Source: Burkholderiales bacterium (GTDB lineage: Bacteria; Pseudomonadota; Gammaproteobacteria; Burkholderiales; Usitatibacteraceae). Taken from it: 39,246 nucleotides of DNA. Shown here one piece after another: positions 1 to 9,810 of this stretch. Position numbers and translations under genes: made by a program. How positions within the stretch are numbered: position 1 is the stretch's first letter; each line of letters begins with the position of its first letter. The notes beneath the pieces were generated by a model. The model was given only the letters and a program-made list of their open reading frames with translations, did not search any database and was not told the origin of the DNA. The stretch lies in NCBI GenBank assembly GCA_026125445.1, contig JAHCLE010000011.1:1-39246 (forward strand), in the 5' to 3' direction.

Positions 1-26
1 CTGGTCATCACGTCCTTGGCTTGCAT
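1..26 (-). CDS. CBS-domain protein, N-terminal fragment (runs off the window)
   Basis: Only the first eight codons are present, reading M-Q-A-K-D-V-M-T on the minus strand before the sequence ends. The 'KDVMT' opening is typical of stand-alone CBS-domain proteins, in which it begins the first CBS motif. A good Shine-Dalgarno sequence (GGAGG, 8 nt before the ATG) supports a real start. It lies 21 bp after the stop of the GMC oxidoreductase on the same strand, so it may be the last gene of that operon or an unrelated gene. Identification rests on eight residues plus the ribosome site, so it is tentative. Confidence 0.5.
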
Positions 27-47
27 GGCGGGATCCTCCAGAAGGGG

Positions 48-1667
48 TCAGGCGGGGCGGCCGGCGGCGGCGTCGGCCAGGATGAGGTCGCTCGCCCGTT
101 CGGCGATCATCGCCACGGGCGCGTTCGTATTGCCGGATACGAGGGTGGGCATGACGGAACAGTCGACGACGCGAAGGCCTGCAAGGCCGATGGCGCGCAA
201 CCTCGAATCTACCACCGCCATCGCGTCGCTGCCCATCCGGCAGGTTCCGGAGGGGTGGAAGATGGTCGCGCCGTTGCCGCGGCACCACTCGAGGATCTCG
301 GCGTCGCTCCCGACACCCGGCCCCGGCCTGTATTCCTCGCGCACGTACGGGGCCACGGCCGGGGTGGCCGCGAGGCGGCGCGCGTACTTGACGGCCTCCA
401 CGGCGCAGAGGCGGTCTTCCTCCGCCGAGAGGTAGTTGGGCACCATGGCCGGCGCCTGGAAGGGATCCGCCGACTTGATGCGCACGGTCCCGCGCGAACC
501 CGGGCGCAGCTGGCACACGCTCAGCGTGAAGCCGGAGAACGGGTGCGGCTTCGCGCCCGCGAGGTCCGCCGAGAGCGTCGCGATGTGGAACTGGATGTCG
601 GGCCGCGCCGAGCCGGGCAGCACGCGCGTGAAGAGGCCCCCCTGGTTGATGCCGATGGCGAGCGGGCCCTCGCGGAAGAGCAGCCACTGCAGCCCTATCT
701 TCGCGGAGCGCCACCACGACGCGAGGTCGTCGTTGGTCGTGATGGGCTTCGTGCACTTGTAGACGAGGCGAAGCTGCAGGTGGTCCTGCAGGTTCTCGCC
801 CACGCCGGGCCGGTCGGCCACCACCCCGATGCCGTGCTCGCGCAGCAGTTGCGCCGGCCCCACGCCCGAGAGCTGCAGCAACTGCGGGCTCTGCAGCGCG
901 CCGGCAGCCAGGATCACCTCGCGGCCCGCGCGCGCCGTCTTCGGGCGCCCGCGCTGCCGGTACTCGACGCCCGTGGCCCGCGTGCCCTCGAAGAGCACCC
1001 GCGTGGCGTGCGCGCCGGTCTCCACGCGCAGGTTGGGCCTTGCGCGCGCGGGCTTCAGGTAGGCCACCGCCGTGCTCGAGCGCCAGCCGTTCCTCGTGAA
1101 GAGCTGGTAGTAGCCCACGCCTTCCTGCCGCTCGCCGTTGAAGTCGTCGTTGCGCGGCACGCCCAGCGACCCGGCGCCGGCGATGATCGCCTCGATCAGC
1201 TCGTGGCGCCCCGGGATGTCGGAGCAGGATATGGGCCCGTCCGCGCCGTGCAGGCCGGAGGCGCCGCGCGAGTTGGACTCGAGCTTGCGGAAGTAGGGCA
1301 GCACGTCCTTCCAGGACCAGCCCTCGTTGCCGAGCGCCGCCCAGTGGTCGTAGTCCTCGCGCTGGCCGCGGATGTAGATGAGGCCGTTGATCGAGGACGA
1401 GCCCCCGAGGCAGCGCCCGCGCGGCCAGTAGATGCGCCGGCCGTTCATCCCCGGGTCGGGCTCGGTCTCGAAGCGCCAGTTGTAGACCGGGTGGAACATC
1501 GTCTTGCCGTAGCCGATGGGGACGTGGATCCAGAGGTAGTCGTCCGGCGGCCCGGCCTCCAGCAGGAGCACCGAGTGGCGGCCGTTCTCGGAGAGCCGCG
1601 CGGCGAGGGCGCAGCCCGCGGTGCCGGCGCCGACGACGACGTAGTCGTGGGTGGAGGTCTCGGCCAT
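48..1667 (-). CDS. GMC-family FAD oxidoreductase (choline-dehydrogenase-like; candidate isethionate dehydrogenase)
   Basis: A 539-aa flavoprotein of the glucose-methanol-choline family, which oxidises primary alcohols to aldehydes. The N-terminus has the FAD dinucleotide fold (VVVGAGTAG, residues 10-18) ending in LLLEAG. The GMC signature follows (WPRGRCLGGSSSINGL). The C-terminal catalytic His region is HPSGTCRMG, followed by SGNTNAPVAMIAERASDLI. The chosen ATG lies 8 bp downstream of the alcohol dehydrogenase stop; a longer in-frame reading upstream is only a shadow of that gene. It is the last full gene of the TRAP/dehydrogenase operon. From memory, the isethionate dehydrogenase IseJ is of this family and sits beside TRAP genes in marine bacteria. 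With xsc nearby, oxidation of isethionate to sulfoacetaldehyde is a plausible but unproven role. Choline or another polyol alcohol remains possible. Confidence 0.9.
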   Translation of the reverse strand: MAETSTHDYVVVGAGTAGCALAARLSENGRHSVLLLEAGPPDDYLWIHVPIGYGKTMFHPVYNWRFETEPDPGMNGRRIYWPRGRCLGGSSSINGLIYIRGQREDYDHWAALGNEGWSWKDVLPYFRKLESNSRGASGLHGADGPISCSDIPGRHELIEAIIAGAGSLGVPRNDDFNGERQEGVGYYQLFTRNGWRSSTAVAYLKPARARPNLRVETGAHATRVLFEGTRATGVEYRQRGRPKTARAGREVILAAGALQSPQLLQLSGVGPAQLLREHGIGVVADRPGVGENLQDHLQLRLVYKCTKPITTNDDLASWWRSAKIGLQWLLFREGPLAIGINQGGLFTRVLPGSARPDIQFHIATLSADLAGAKPHPFSGFTLSVCQLRPGSRGTVRIKSADPFQAPAMVPNYLSAEEDRLCAVEAVKYARRLAATPAVAPYVREEYRPGPGVGSDAEILEWCRGNGATIFHPSGTCRMGSDAMAVVDSRLRAIGLAGLRVVDCSVMPTLVSGNTNAPVAMIAERASDLILADAAAGRPA

Positions 1668-1675
1668 GTCCTCGC

Positions 1676-2668
1676 TCAGGGGCGCAGCAGGATCTTGGCG
1701 GCCGCGCTGCGGCCGTGGTGCAGGTCGTCGAAGGCGCGGGCGCCCTCGGCGAGCGGCCGGTCCTCGACCCACGCGAGGTCGCCGAAGGCGCCCTCGTGCA
1801 GCGCGCGCGCGGCGGCGCGCAGGTCGGCCGTCGAATAGGTGTAGGCGCCGATGAGCGTGACCTCCGCCAGCGTGAGCTTCCTCATGTCGATCTCCGAGGC
1901 CCGGTCCTGCAGCCCGATGTGCAGCACCACTCCCCCGGGCTTCACCGCGGCGAGCGCGGCCTTGCGCGTGGGCGCCGCTCCCACGGCGTCGACGACGAGG
2001 TCCATCGCGCCCTCGGCCGGGCCGCCGCCCGCCAGGGGATCGAAGGCCTCGACCGCGGATGCGCGGCGGGCGGCCTCGCGCCGCAGCGCGTTGGTCTCCG
2101 CGAGAAGGATGCGGCGAGCGCCCCAGGTGCGAAGGAGCAGCGCGGCGAGCAGCCCGATGGCGCCCCCGCCGATCACCAGGACGGAGCATTCCGGCACGGG
2201 GCGGGCCAGCGCCCGGGATGCGAGGGCGAGCGCGTGCAGGGCCGTGGCCGCGGGTTCCGTGAGTGCCGCCGCGCGCACGTCCATGCCCTCGGGCAGGTCG
2301 ATCACGGCGCTGGCCGCGGTGACCACGCGCTCGGCGAATCCGCCCGGGCGCTGCATGCCGATCATGGTGCGGTTGGCGCAGAGGTTGTCGCGGCCCTGGA
2401 CGCAGTACTCGCAGCGCCCGCAGGCGATGATGGGGTTCACGGTCACGCGCCGCCCCTTGCCCGGGCCCGCGAGGATCTCGCCCGCGAGCTCGTGGCCGAG
2501 GATGAGCGGTGGCACCCGCCGCGGGTCGTGGCCGTGGAAGGCGTGCATGTCCGAGCCGCAGATTCCCACGGCCTCGACGCGGATGAGCACCTCTCCCGGG
2601 CCCGCGGCGGGATCCGGCTCGTCGCGGTGCACGACCTGGTTGGGAGCGGTGTAGACCAGTGCCTTCAT
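1676..2668 (-). CDS. Zinc-dependent alcohol dehydrogenase (MDR family)
   Basis: A 330-aa medium-chain dehydrogenase of the sorbitol/threonine dehydrogenase type. The catalytic zinc ligands are visible as Cys37 (GICGSD) and His59-Glu60 (GHE). The structural zinc site is intact with Cys83, Cys86, Cys89 and Cys97. The Rossmann motif is VLVIGGGAIGLLAA. It oxidises a secondary or primary alcohol with NAD(P). It follows the SDR gene by 4 bp and precedes the GMC gene by 8 bp, so all are probably co-transcribed. Known DHPS clusters hold, beside hpsN, two further dehydrogenases (HpsO and HpsP) thought to interconvert DHPS enantiomers. This gene and the SDR next to it could be that pair, but I cannot assign which is which, so no symbol is given. 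Confidence 0.9.
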   Translation of the reverse strand: MKALVYTAPNQVVHRDEPDPAAGPGEVLIRVEAVGICGSDMHAFHGHDPRRVPPLILGHELAGEILAGPGKGRRVTVNPIIACGRCEYCVQGRDNLCANRTMIGMQRPGGFAERVVTAASAVIDLPEGMDVRAAALTEPAATALHALALASRALARPVPECSVLVIGGGAIGLLAALLLRTWGARRILLAETNALRREAARRASAVEAFDPLAGGGPAEGAMDLVVDAVGAAPTRKAALAAVKPGGVVLHIGLQDRASEIDMRKLTLAEVTLIGAYTYSTADLRAAARALHEGAFGDLAWVEDRPLAEGARAFDDLHHGRSAAAKILLRP

Positions 2669-2672
2669 GCAA

Positions 2673-3439
2673 TCACCCTGCCGAGAAGCCGCCGTCGACG
2701 AAGATCGTCTGGCCGGTCACGTAGTCGGAGGCGCGGCTCGCGAGGAAGACCGCCGTTCCGCGCAGGTCGCGGAGCTCTCCGTTTCGCTTCGCGAAGGTCG
2801 ACTGCGCCATCTTCTCCCAGCGCGCCGGGTCGCTCGCAACGGGCGCGGTGAGCGCCGTGGGGAAGAATCCGGGCGCGATGGCGTTCGCGGTGACGCCGTC
2901 CCTGCCGAGCGCCTCGGCCTGGGCGCGGGTGAGCTGCATCACCCCGCCCTTGGAGGCGCCGTACGGCGCGCTCATGGGGAAGGCCCGCATCGACTGGAGG
3001 GAGGCGATGTTGATGATGCGTCCCCAGCCGCGCGCGACCATCGCCGGGGCGAGTGCCTGCGCGAGGAAGAACGGGGCCGAGAGGTTGATCGCGATCGTCG
3101 CGTCCCAGGCCTCGTCTCCGATCTCGAGCATCGGCCCGCGCAGGTTCACGCCGGCCGCGTTCACGAGGATGTCCGGGTCGCCGAAGGACTCGCGGCTGCG
3201 CGCGGCGGCCGCGCGCAGCGACGCCCGGTCGGCGAGATCGGCGGGGAGGGCGCAGGCGCGCCCGCCTCCGGCCTCGATCTCCGCGCGGGCCTCCTGCAGC
3301 TCGGCCGCGCGCCTCGCCACCAGCACCACGGCCGCGCCCGCCTCGGCGAGCGCCCGCGCGATCTCCCGCCCGATGCCGGAGCTGGCCCCGGTGACGAGCG
3401 CCACGCGGCCGTCGAGGTCGAAGAGGGCGGGGGCGGCCA

Positions 3440-3440
<1 letters not shown>
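2673..3440 (-). CDS. Short-chain dehydrogenase/reductase (SDR)
   Basis: A 255-aa classical SDR. It shows the cofactor motif TGASSGIG (residues 17-24), NAAG (94-97), and the catalytic Ser147, Tyr160 and Lys164 (YGASK). The C-terminal YVTGQTIFVDGGF is also typical. The start ATG overlaps the stop of the upstream dehydrogenase by one base (TGATG), which implies translational coupling. A longer in-frame reading upstream is a shadow of that gene. Family members of this length oxidise or reduce small polyols, gluconate-like acids or 3-oxoacyl groups. Its position directly after an HpsN-like enzyme suggests oxidation at C2 of a short hydroxyalkanesulfonate, but the sequence does not fix the substrate. 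Confidence 0.9.
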
Positions 3441-6073
<2,633 letters not shown>

Positions 6074-6077
<4 letters not shown>

Positions 6078-6673
6078 TGCGGCCACCTCCCGGCGCGGGC
6101 GGCGTGGATGCTCTTCAGCAGCTCCGAGACGCCCTGTATCAGGAGGAAGGCGATGCCGAAGGGCAGGCAGGCCCGCACCGGCCCCAGCAGCGGCATCCAG
6201 GCGGTGTCCATGCCGCGCTCGCCGCGGTCGATGGCGTTCCAGGCCCACTTGGAGGCGACCCACATGAAGACGAGCAGCGCCGGGAAGTAGAAGACGAGGT
6301 AGAGCGCGGCGTCCACGCGGCCCTGCGTCTTCACCGACCAGTTGCGGTACAGGAAGTCCGAGCGGATGTGAACGCCCTTGGAGAGCGCGTAGCCGGCGCC
6401 GAGGATGAAGAGCGCGCCGTAGAGGAAGCGGCTCATGTCGTAGGCCCAGACGGTGGGCGCGGTGAAGGCGTAGCGCGCGACCACCTCGTAGACCATGCAG
6501 AACATGAGCGGGATCGCGAGCCAGCTCACCACGTGGCCGGTCCACTGGCTGAAGGTGTCGATCACGACGATCGTGCGATGCATCCACGGCGGCATGTCGT
6601 CCGGCAGGCCGGCGCCGACGTCGGCTCGGCGGCCGGCGATCATCTCGTCCGTGAGTTCGGGGACTTCCGCCAT
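6074..6673 (-). CDS. dctQ: TRAP transporter small permease (DctQ family)
   Basis: A 199-aa inner-membrane protein with four predicted helices after a hydrophilic N-terminus of about 35 residues. It carries typical DctQ features: an N-terminal pair of helices, then a conserved stretch around GVHIRSDFLYRNW, and a final pair of helices. It partners the large permease. A strong ribosome site (GAGGAGGA, about 9 nt before ATG) decides the start. It is separated from the binding-protein gene by 135 bp that contain a strong hairpin, an arrangement often used to keep permease expression below that of the binding protein. Confidence 0.9.
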
Positions 6674-6723
6674 GGCTGGTTTTCCTCCTCGTTGGCCGCG
6701 GCCCTCGGGCGCGCGCCCGCCCT

Positions 6724-6748
6724 GGGAGCGGCCGGGGCGGCCGCTCCC
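6724..6748 (-). promoter_or_regulatory. Intercistronic stem-loop between TRAP binding protein and permeases
   Basis: A perfect inverted repeat with 11-bp arms (GGGAGCGGCCG and CGGCCGCTCCC) around a 3-nt loop lies between the TRAP binding-protein gene and the small permease gene. There is no U-tract, so it is unlikely to be a strong intrinsic terminator. A role in 3'-end protection of the binding-protein mRNA or partial attenuation is the likely reading. A second GC-rich self-complementary patch lies at about 6779-6807. Confidence 0.55.
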
Positions 6749-6808
6749 GCAGGCATGGTCAGTCGGGATTGCGCGGACGGGGGCCGCGGGGCCCCGCGCC
6801 CGCGGGGA

Positions 6809-7939
6809 TCACTTCTTGCTCTTCTTCGCCAGCTCCGCCGCGTAGGCCTCGCCGAGGTTGGCGTTGGACCTCTGCGCCTGGGCCCAGAAGGGGATGGCCG
6901 TCTCCGCGAAGGCCTTCTGGCTGTCCCACACCTTCTTGAAGAAGGGATTGGCCGCCGCGTTCTTCTCGAAGTTCTTCATCGCGGCCGCCGAGTACTCCTT
7001 GAAGTACTCCGGAGGCGTGTCGTGCAGGATCACGCCGTGCTTCTCGGTGAGCTCCTTGAGCGCCTTGCCGTTCTCGTGGATGCGGTAGGCGAAGGCCTTC
7101 GTGAGGGCGGCGTTGGCCGAGACCTCGATCGCCTTCTGCTGGCCGGGGGTGAGCTTCCTCCACACGTCGCCGTTGAGGTAGAGGTCGGCGTTCACGACGA
7201 CCTGGTGCAGGCCCTGCAGGTAGTAGTGCTTGAGCACCTTCTGGAAGCCGAAGGTCATGTCCGGCTTCGGGCAGCACCACTCGGCCGCGTCGATCACGCC
7301 CTTCTCGAGGCCGGGCAGGATGTCGCCGCCGCCCATGGCCACCGAGGCCACGCCGATGTCGTTGTAGATCTGGCCCGGGATGCCGGGAGGCGTGCGGAAG
7401 CGAAGCTTGCGGAATTCCGCCATGTTGTTGATGGGCTTCTTGAACCAGCCCAGGGCCTCGGGGCCCACCGGCTGCAGGATGAAGCCCTTCACGTTGACCT
7501 TCATCTCCTTCCAGAGCTGGTCGTAGAGCTCATGGCCGCCGCCGTACAGGTACCAGGAGAGCCAGGCGAAATTGTCCATGCCCACGCCGGAGCCCGCCGC
7601 CGGCGAGCCGAAGAGGGCCGCGGCCGGGTGCTTGCCGGACCAGTAGTGCGTCCACGCGAAGCCGCCCTCGATCACGCCCTTGTCCACGGCGTCCAGCGTG
7701 TCGTTCACCGCCACCACCGCGCCGGCAGGCAGGATCTCGAAGGTCACCGTGTTGTTGGTGAGGGCGGCGACGTCGGCCGCGAAGTCCTTGAGCATCGTCA
7801 CCTCGTCGGCGGAGGTGGGAATCACGGACTGCACGCGGATCTTCACGGGCTTGGCCTGCGCGAGCGCCAGCGCGGGTGCGGCCGCGATCACCACGGCGGC
7901 GACGGCCGCGCGGGCGAGGTTCCATCGGGATTGGGCCAT
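6809..7939 (-). CDS. dctP: TRAP transporter periplasmic substrate-binding protein (DctP/TakP type)
   Basis: A 376-aa exported binding protein. The first 28 residues (MAQSRWNLARAAVAAVV..., ending ALALAQA) form a Sec signal peptide. Mature features of the TakP-like TRAP family follow: IPTSADEVTMLKDFAADV, then GGGDILPGLEKGVIDAAEWCCP and KHYYLQGLHQ. The start is set by the ribosome site AAGGAGGAGAT 5-7 nt before the ATG; a 45-residue longer in-frame reading has neither a ribosome site nor a leader. It would be the first gene of the TRAP/dehydrogenase operon, directly downstream of the promoter and LacI-type operator. It captures the substrate, which from context may be a hydroxyalkanesulfonate such as DHPS or isethionate. 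Confidence 0.92.
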   Translation of the reverse strand: MAQSRWNLARAAVAAVVIAAAPALALAQAKPVKIRVQSVIPTSADEVTMLKDFAADVAALTNNTVTFEILPAGAVVAVNDTLDAVDKGVIEGGFAWTHYWSGKHPAAALFGSPAAGSGVGMDNFAWLSWYLYGGGHELYDQLWKEMKVNVKGFILQPVGPEALGWFKKPINNMAEFRKLRFRTPPGIPGQIYNDIGVASVAMGGGDILPGLEKGVIDAAEWCCPKPDMTFGFQKVLKHYYLQGLHQVVVNADLYLNGDVWRKLTPGQQKAIEVSANAALTKAFAYRIHENGKALKELTEKHGVILHDTPPEYFKEYSAAAMKNFEKNAAANPFFKKVWDSQKAFAETAIPFWAQAQRSNANLGEAYAAELAKKSKK

Positions 7940-8036
7940 CTGGATCTCCTCCTTGTGGGCGGCCGGGCCGGCGCGCCGATTGGTATGGGCCCGCCGCGGG
8001 GGCGGACAGCGCCCGGGCCTTCCCGCCCGGCTGGAA

Positions 8037-8050
8037 TGAAAGCGCTTGCA
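8037..8050. promoter_or_regulatory. LacI-family operator 1
   Basis: TGAAAGCGCTTGCA fits the LacI/GalR operator pattern TGNAANCGNTTNCA at every fixed position. It sits just downstream of a sigma-70-like promoter for the TRAP operon, at about its transcription start, which would suit repression by the adjacent LacI-type regulator. Confidence 0.75.
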
Positions 8051-8053
8051 GGC

Positions 8054-8082
8054 AGGGTATGCATGTCGTCCCAAGGCGTCAA
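8054..8082 (-). promoter_or_regulatory. Predicted sigma-70 promoter of the TRAP/dehydrogenase operon
   Basis: On the minus strand a -35 box TTGACG (8077-8082) and a -10 box TACCCT (8054-8059) are separated by exactly 17 bp. The promoter lies between the two LacI-type operators, with operator 1 immediately downstream. The -10 match is only moderate. Confidence 0.5.
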
Positions 8083-8105
8083 TGTGCGGCGCAGCATGGG
8101 GGTAT

Positions 8106-8119
8106 TACAAGCGCTTGCA
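8106..8119. promoter_or_regulatory. LacI-family operator 2
   Basis: TACAAGCGCTTGCA has the palindromic core CAAGCGCTTG and repeats operator 1 almost exactly, with its centre 69 bp away. It lies 27 bp upstream of the regulator's ATG, so it could mediate autoregulation and, with operator 1, DNA looping across the TRAP operon promoter. Confidence 0.75.
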
Positions 8120-8146
8120 CGACCCTGGCGGTGGTAGAGTTTCCGC

Positions 8147-9175
8147 ATGCCGCGAAGCACGCCCAACCCCCGCCTGGCCGATGTCGCCCGTGCCGCAGGC
8201 GTCTCGCTCGCCACCGCGTCGCGCGCGCTTTCCGAGCCCGAGATGGTGCGCGAGGACACGCGCGCGCGCGTCGAGGAGGCCGCCGCGATGCTGGGCTACG
8301 TGCCGCACGGTGCGGCGCGGGCGCTGGCGACGAGCCGCACGCGCACCATCGGCGCCGTCTTCCCGCCCGTGGACAACCCCATCTTCGCGGGCGCCACGCA
8401 CGCACTCGCGCAGGAGCTCGCCGCGGCGGGCTACACGCTGCTGCTGGCGAGCTACGACTACGGCCTCGACGAGGAGCTGGCGGCCGTGCGCGCGCTCGTC
8501 GGGCGCGGAGCGGACGGGATGGTGCTGGTGGGCATGGACCACCGGCCCGAAACGCTCGCCATCCTCGAGCGCGCGGGCGTGCCCTGGGAGATCACCTGGT
8601 CGCTCGACGAGTCGGGGCGGCAGCACTGCATCGGCTTCTCGCACCGCGGCGCCTCCATCCGCATCACGCAGCACCTGCTGGACCTGGGCCATCGCGAGTT
8701 CGCGGTGATCGCGGGCGACACGAAGCGCAACGACCGCGCGCGCGAGCGCCTGGCGGGCGTGAAGGACGCGCTTGCCGCGCGCGGCCTGAAGCTGCCCGCG
8801 AAGCGCGTGGTCGAGGTGGACTTCTCCGTGGCCAACGGCCGCGCCGGGTTCGCGAAGCTGCTGGAGCGCGCACCCGGGTTCACGGCCGTGATCGGAGGCA
8901 ACGACCCGCTCGCCATCGGCGCGCTCTTCGAATGCCGCGACCGCGGGATCGAGGTGCCCGGGCAGATGTCCGTCGCGGGCTTCGACGACATCGAGCTGGC
9001 GGGGGAGCTCTCGCCCGGGCTCACGACCGTGCGCGTGCCCTCGGCGGAGATCGGGCGAGAGGCGGGGCGCCGGCTGTTCGCGCGGCTTGCCGGCAAGGTC
9101 GTGCCGACGATCCGGGAACTGCCGGCGCCGCTCATCGTGCGCGGCACCACCGGCCCGCCGCCCCGCCGCCCGTGA
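8147..9175 (+). CDS. LacI/GalR-family transcriptional regulator
   Basis: A 342-aa regulator. Residues 10-60 hold the LacI helix-turn-helix and hinge (LADVARAAGVSLATASRALS ... LGYVPHGAARALAT). A periplasmic-binding-protein-like effector domain follows, with the typical IGGNDPLAIGAL and VAGFDDIELA signatures near the end. It is transcribed divergently from the TRAP/dehydrogenase operon. Two operators matching the family consensus lie in the shared intergenic region, so it probably represses that operon, and itself, until an inducer binds. Its stop overlaps the GTG start of the next gene (GTGA). Confidence 0.92.
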   Translation: MPRSTPNPRLADVARAAGVSLATASRALSEPEMVREDTRARVEEAAAMLGYVPHGAARALATSRTRTIGAVFPPVDNPIFAGATHALAQELAAAGYTLLLASYDYGLDEELAAVRALVGRGADGMVLVGMDHRPETLAILERAGVPWEITWSLDESGRQHCIGFSHRGASIRITQHLLDLGHREFAVIAGDTKRNDRARERLAGVKDALAARGLKLPAKRVVEVDFSVANGRAGFAKLLERAPGFTAVIGGNDPLAIGALFECRDRGIEVPGQMSVAGFDDIELAGELSPGLTTVRVPSAEIGREAGRRLFARLAGKVVPTIRELPAPLIVRGTTGPPPRRP

Positions 9176-9810
9176 GCCCGGAATCGGTCCTGCTGGCGAT
9201 AGAGGTCGCGGCGACGGTCGCGTTCGCGCTCTCGGGGATCCTCGAGGCGACGCGCCGGCGAATGGACGTCGTGGGCGTCTTCTCGGTCGCCTTCGCGAGC
9301 GCCTTCGGCGGCGGCACGGTGCGCGACCTCCTGCTCGACCGCCGCCCGCTCTTCTGGGTGCAGAACCCGGAGTACGTCTGGCTGGTGCTCGCCATGACGT
9401 TCGCCGCGCCCCTGCTCCTGCGCGCCATGCGGCACCGGCGCGTCGACCGCGTGATGGAGGGGGCCGATGCCCTCGGCCTGGGCCTCTTCGCGATCTCCGG
9501 GGCCTCGCTCGCGCAAGCGGCGGGAATGCCCCCGTTGGTGTCGGTGCTGATGGGGGCCATCACCGCGGCGTGCGGGGGCGTGCTGCGCGACGTCCTGTGC
9601 AACGAGATCCCGAAGGTGTTCCACGACCACGTGCCCTACACGCTGTGCGCCTTCATCGGGTGCGCGGTCTTCCTCGCGCTGCACGCGCAGGGCGTCGCGC
9701 CCACCGCGTCCACGGGGGCCGGGATCGCCGTCACGTCCGGCCTGCGGCTGCTGGCCGTGGCGCGGGAGTGGCGAATCCCGGCGTGGCCGCCCGGCCGGGA
9801 CGGCCCCTAG
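9172..9810 (+). CDS. TRIC-type (UPF0126/YicG family) membrane channel protein
   Basis: A 212-aa membrane protein with about seven helices arranged as two repeats. Each repeat carries a glycine-rich motif followed by RD: FGGGTVRDLLLDRRPLFWV and CGGVLRDVLCNEIPKVF. This is the signature of the bacterial trimeric intracellular cation channel family. It starts with GTG overlapping the LacI stop (GTGA), so it is likely translationally coupled to the regulator. A transport role linked to the neighbouring pathways is not evident. Its TAG stop shares the tetranucleotide CTAG with the convergent xsc stop. Confidence 0.85.
   Translation: MSPESVLLAIEVAATVAFALSGILEATRRRMDVVGVFSVAFASAFGGGTVRDLLLDRRPLFWVQNPEYVWLVLAMTFAAPLLLRAMRHRRVDRVMEGADALGLGLFAISGASLAQAAGMPPLVSVLMGAITAACGGVLRDVLCNEIPKVFHDHVPYTLCAFIGCAVFLALHAQGVAPTASTGAGIAVTSGLRLLAVAREWRIPAWPPGRDGP

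Noticed and set aside
8037-8119. Catabolite-responsive element (CcpA cre) sites
   Set aside because: The motif resembles cre, but CcpA is a Firmicutes system. The adjacent LacI-family gene is the simpler explanation.
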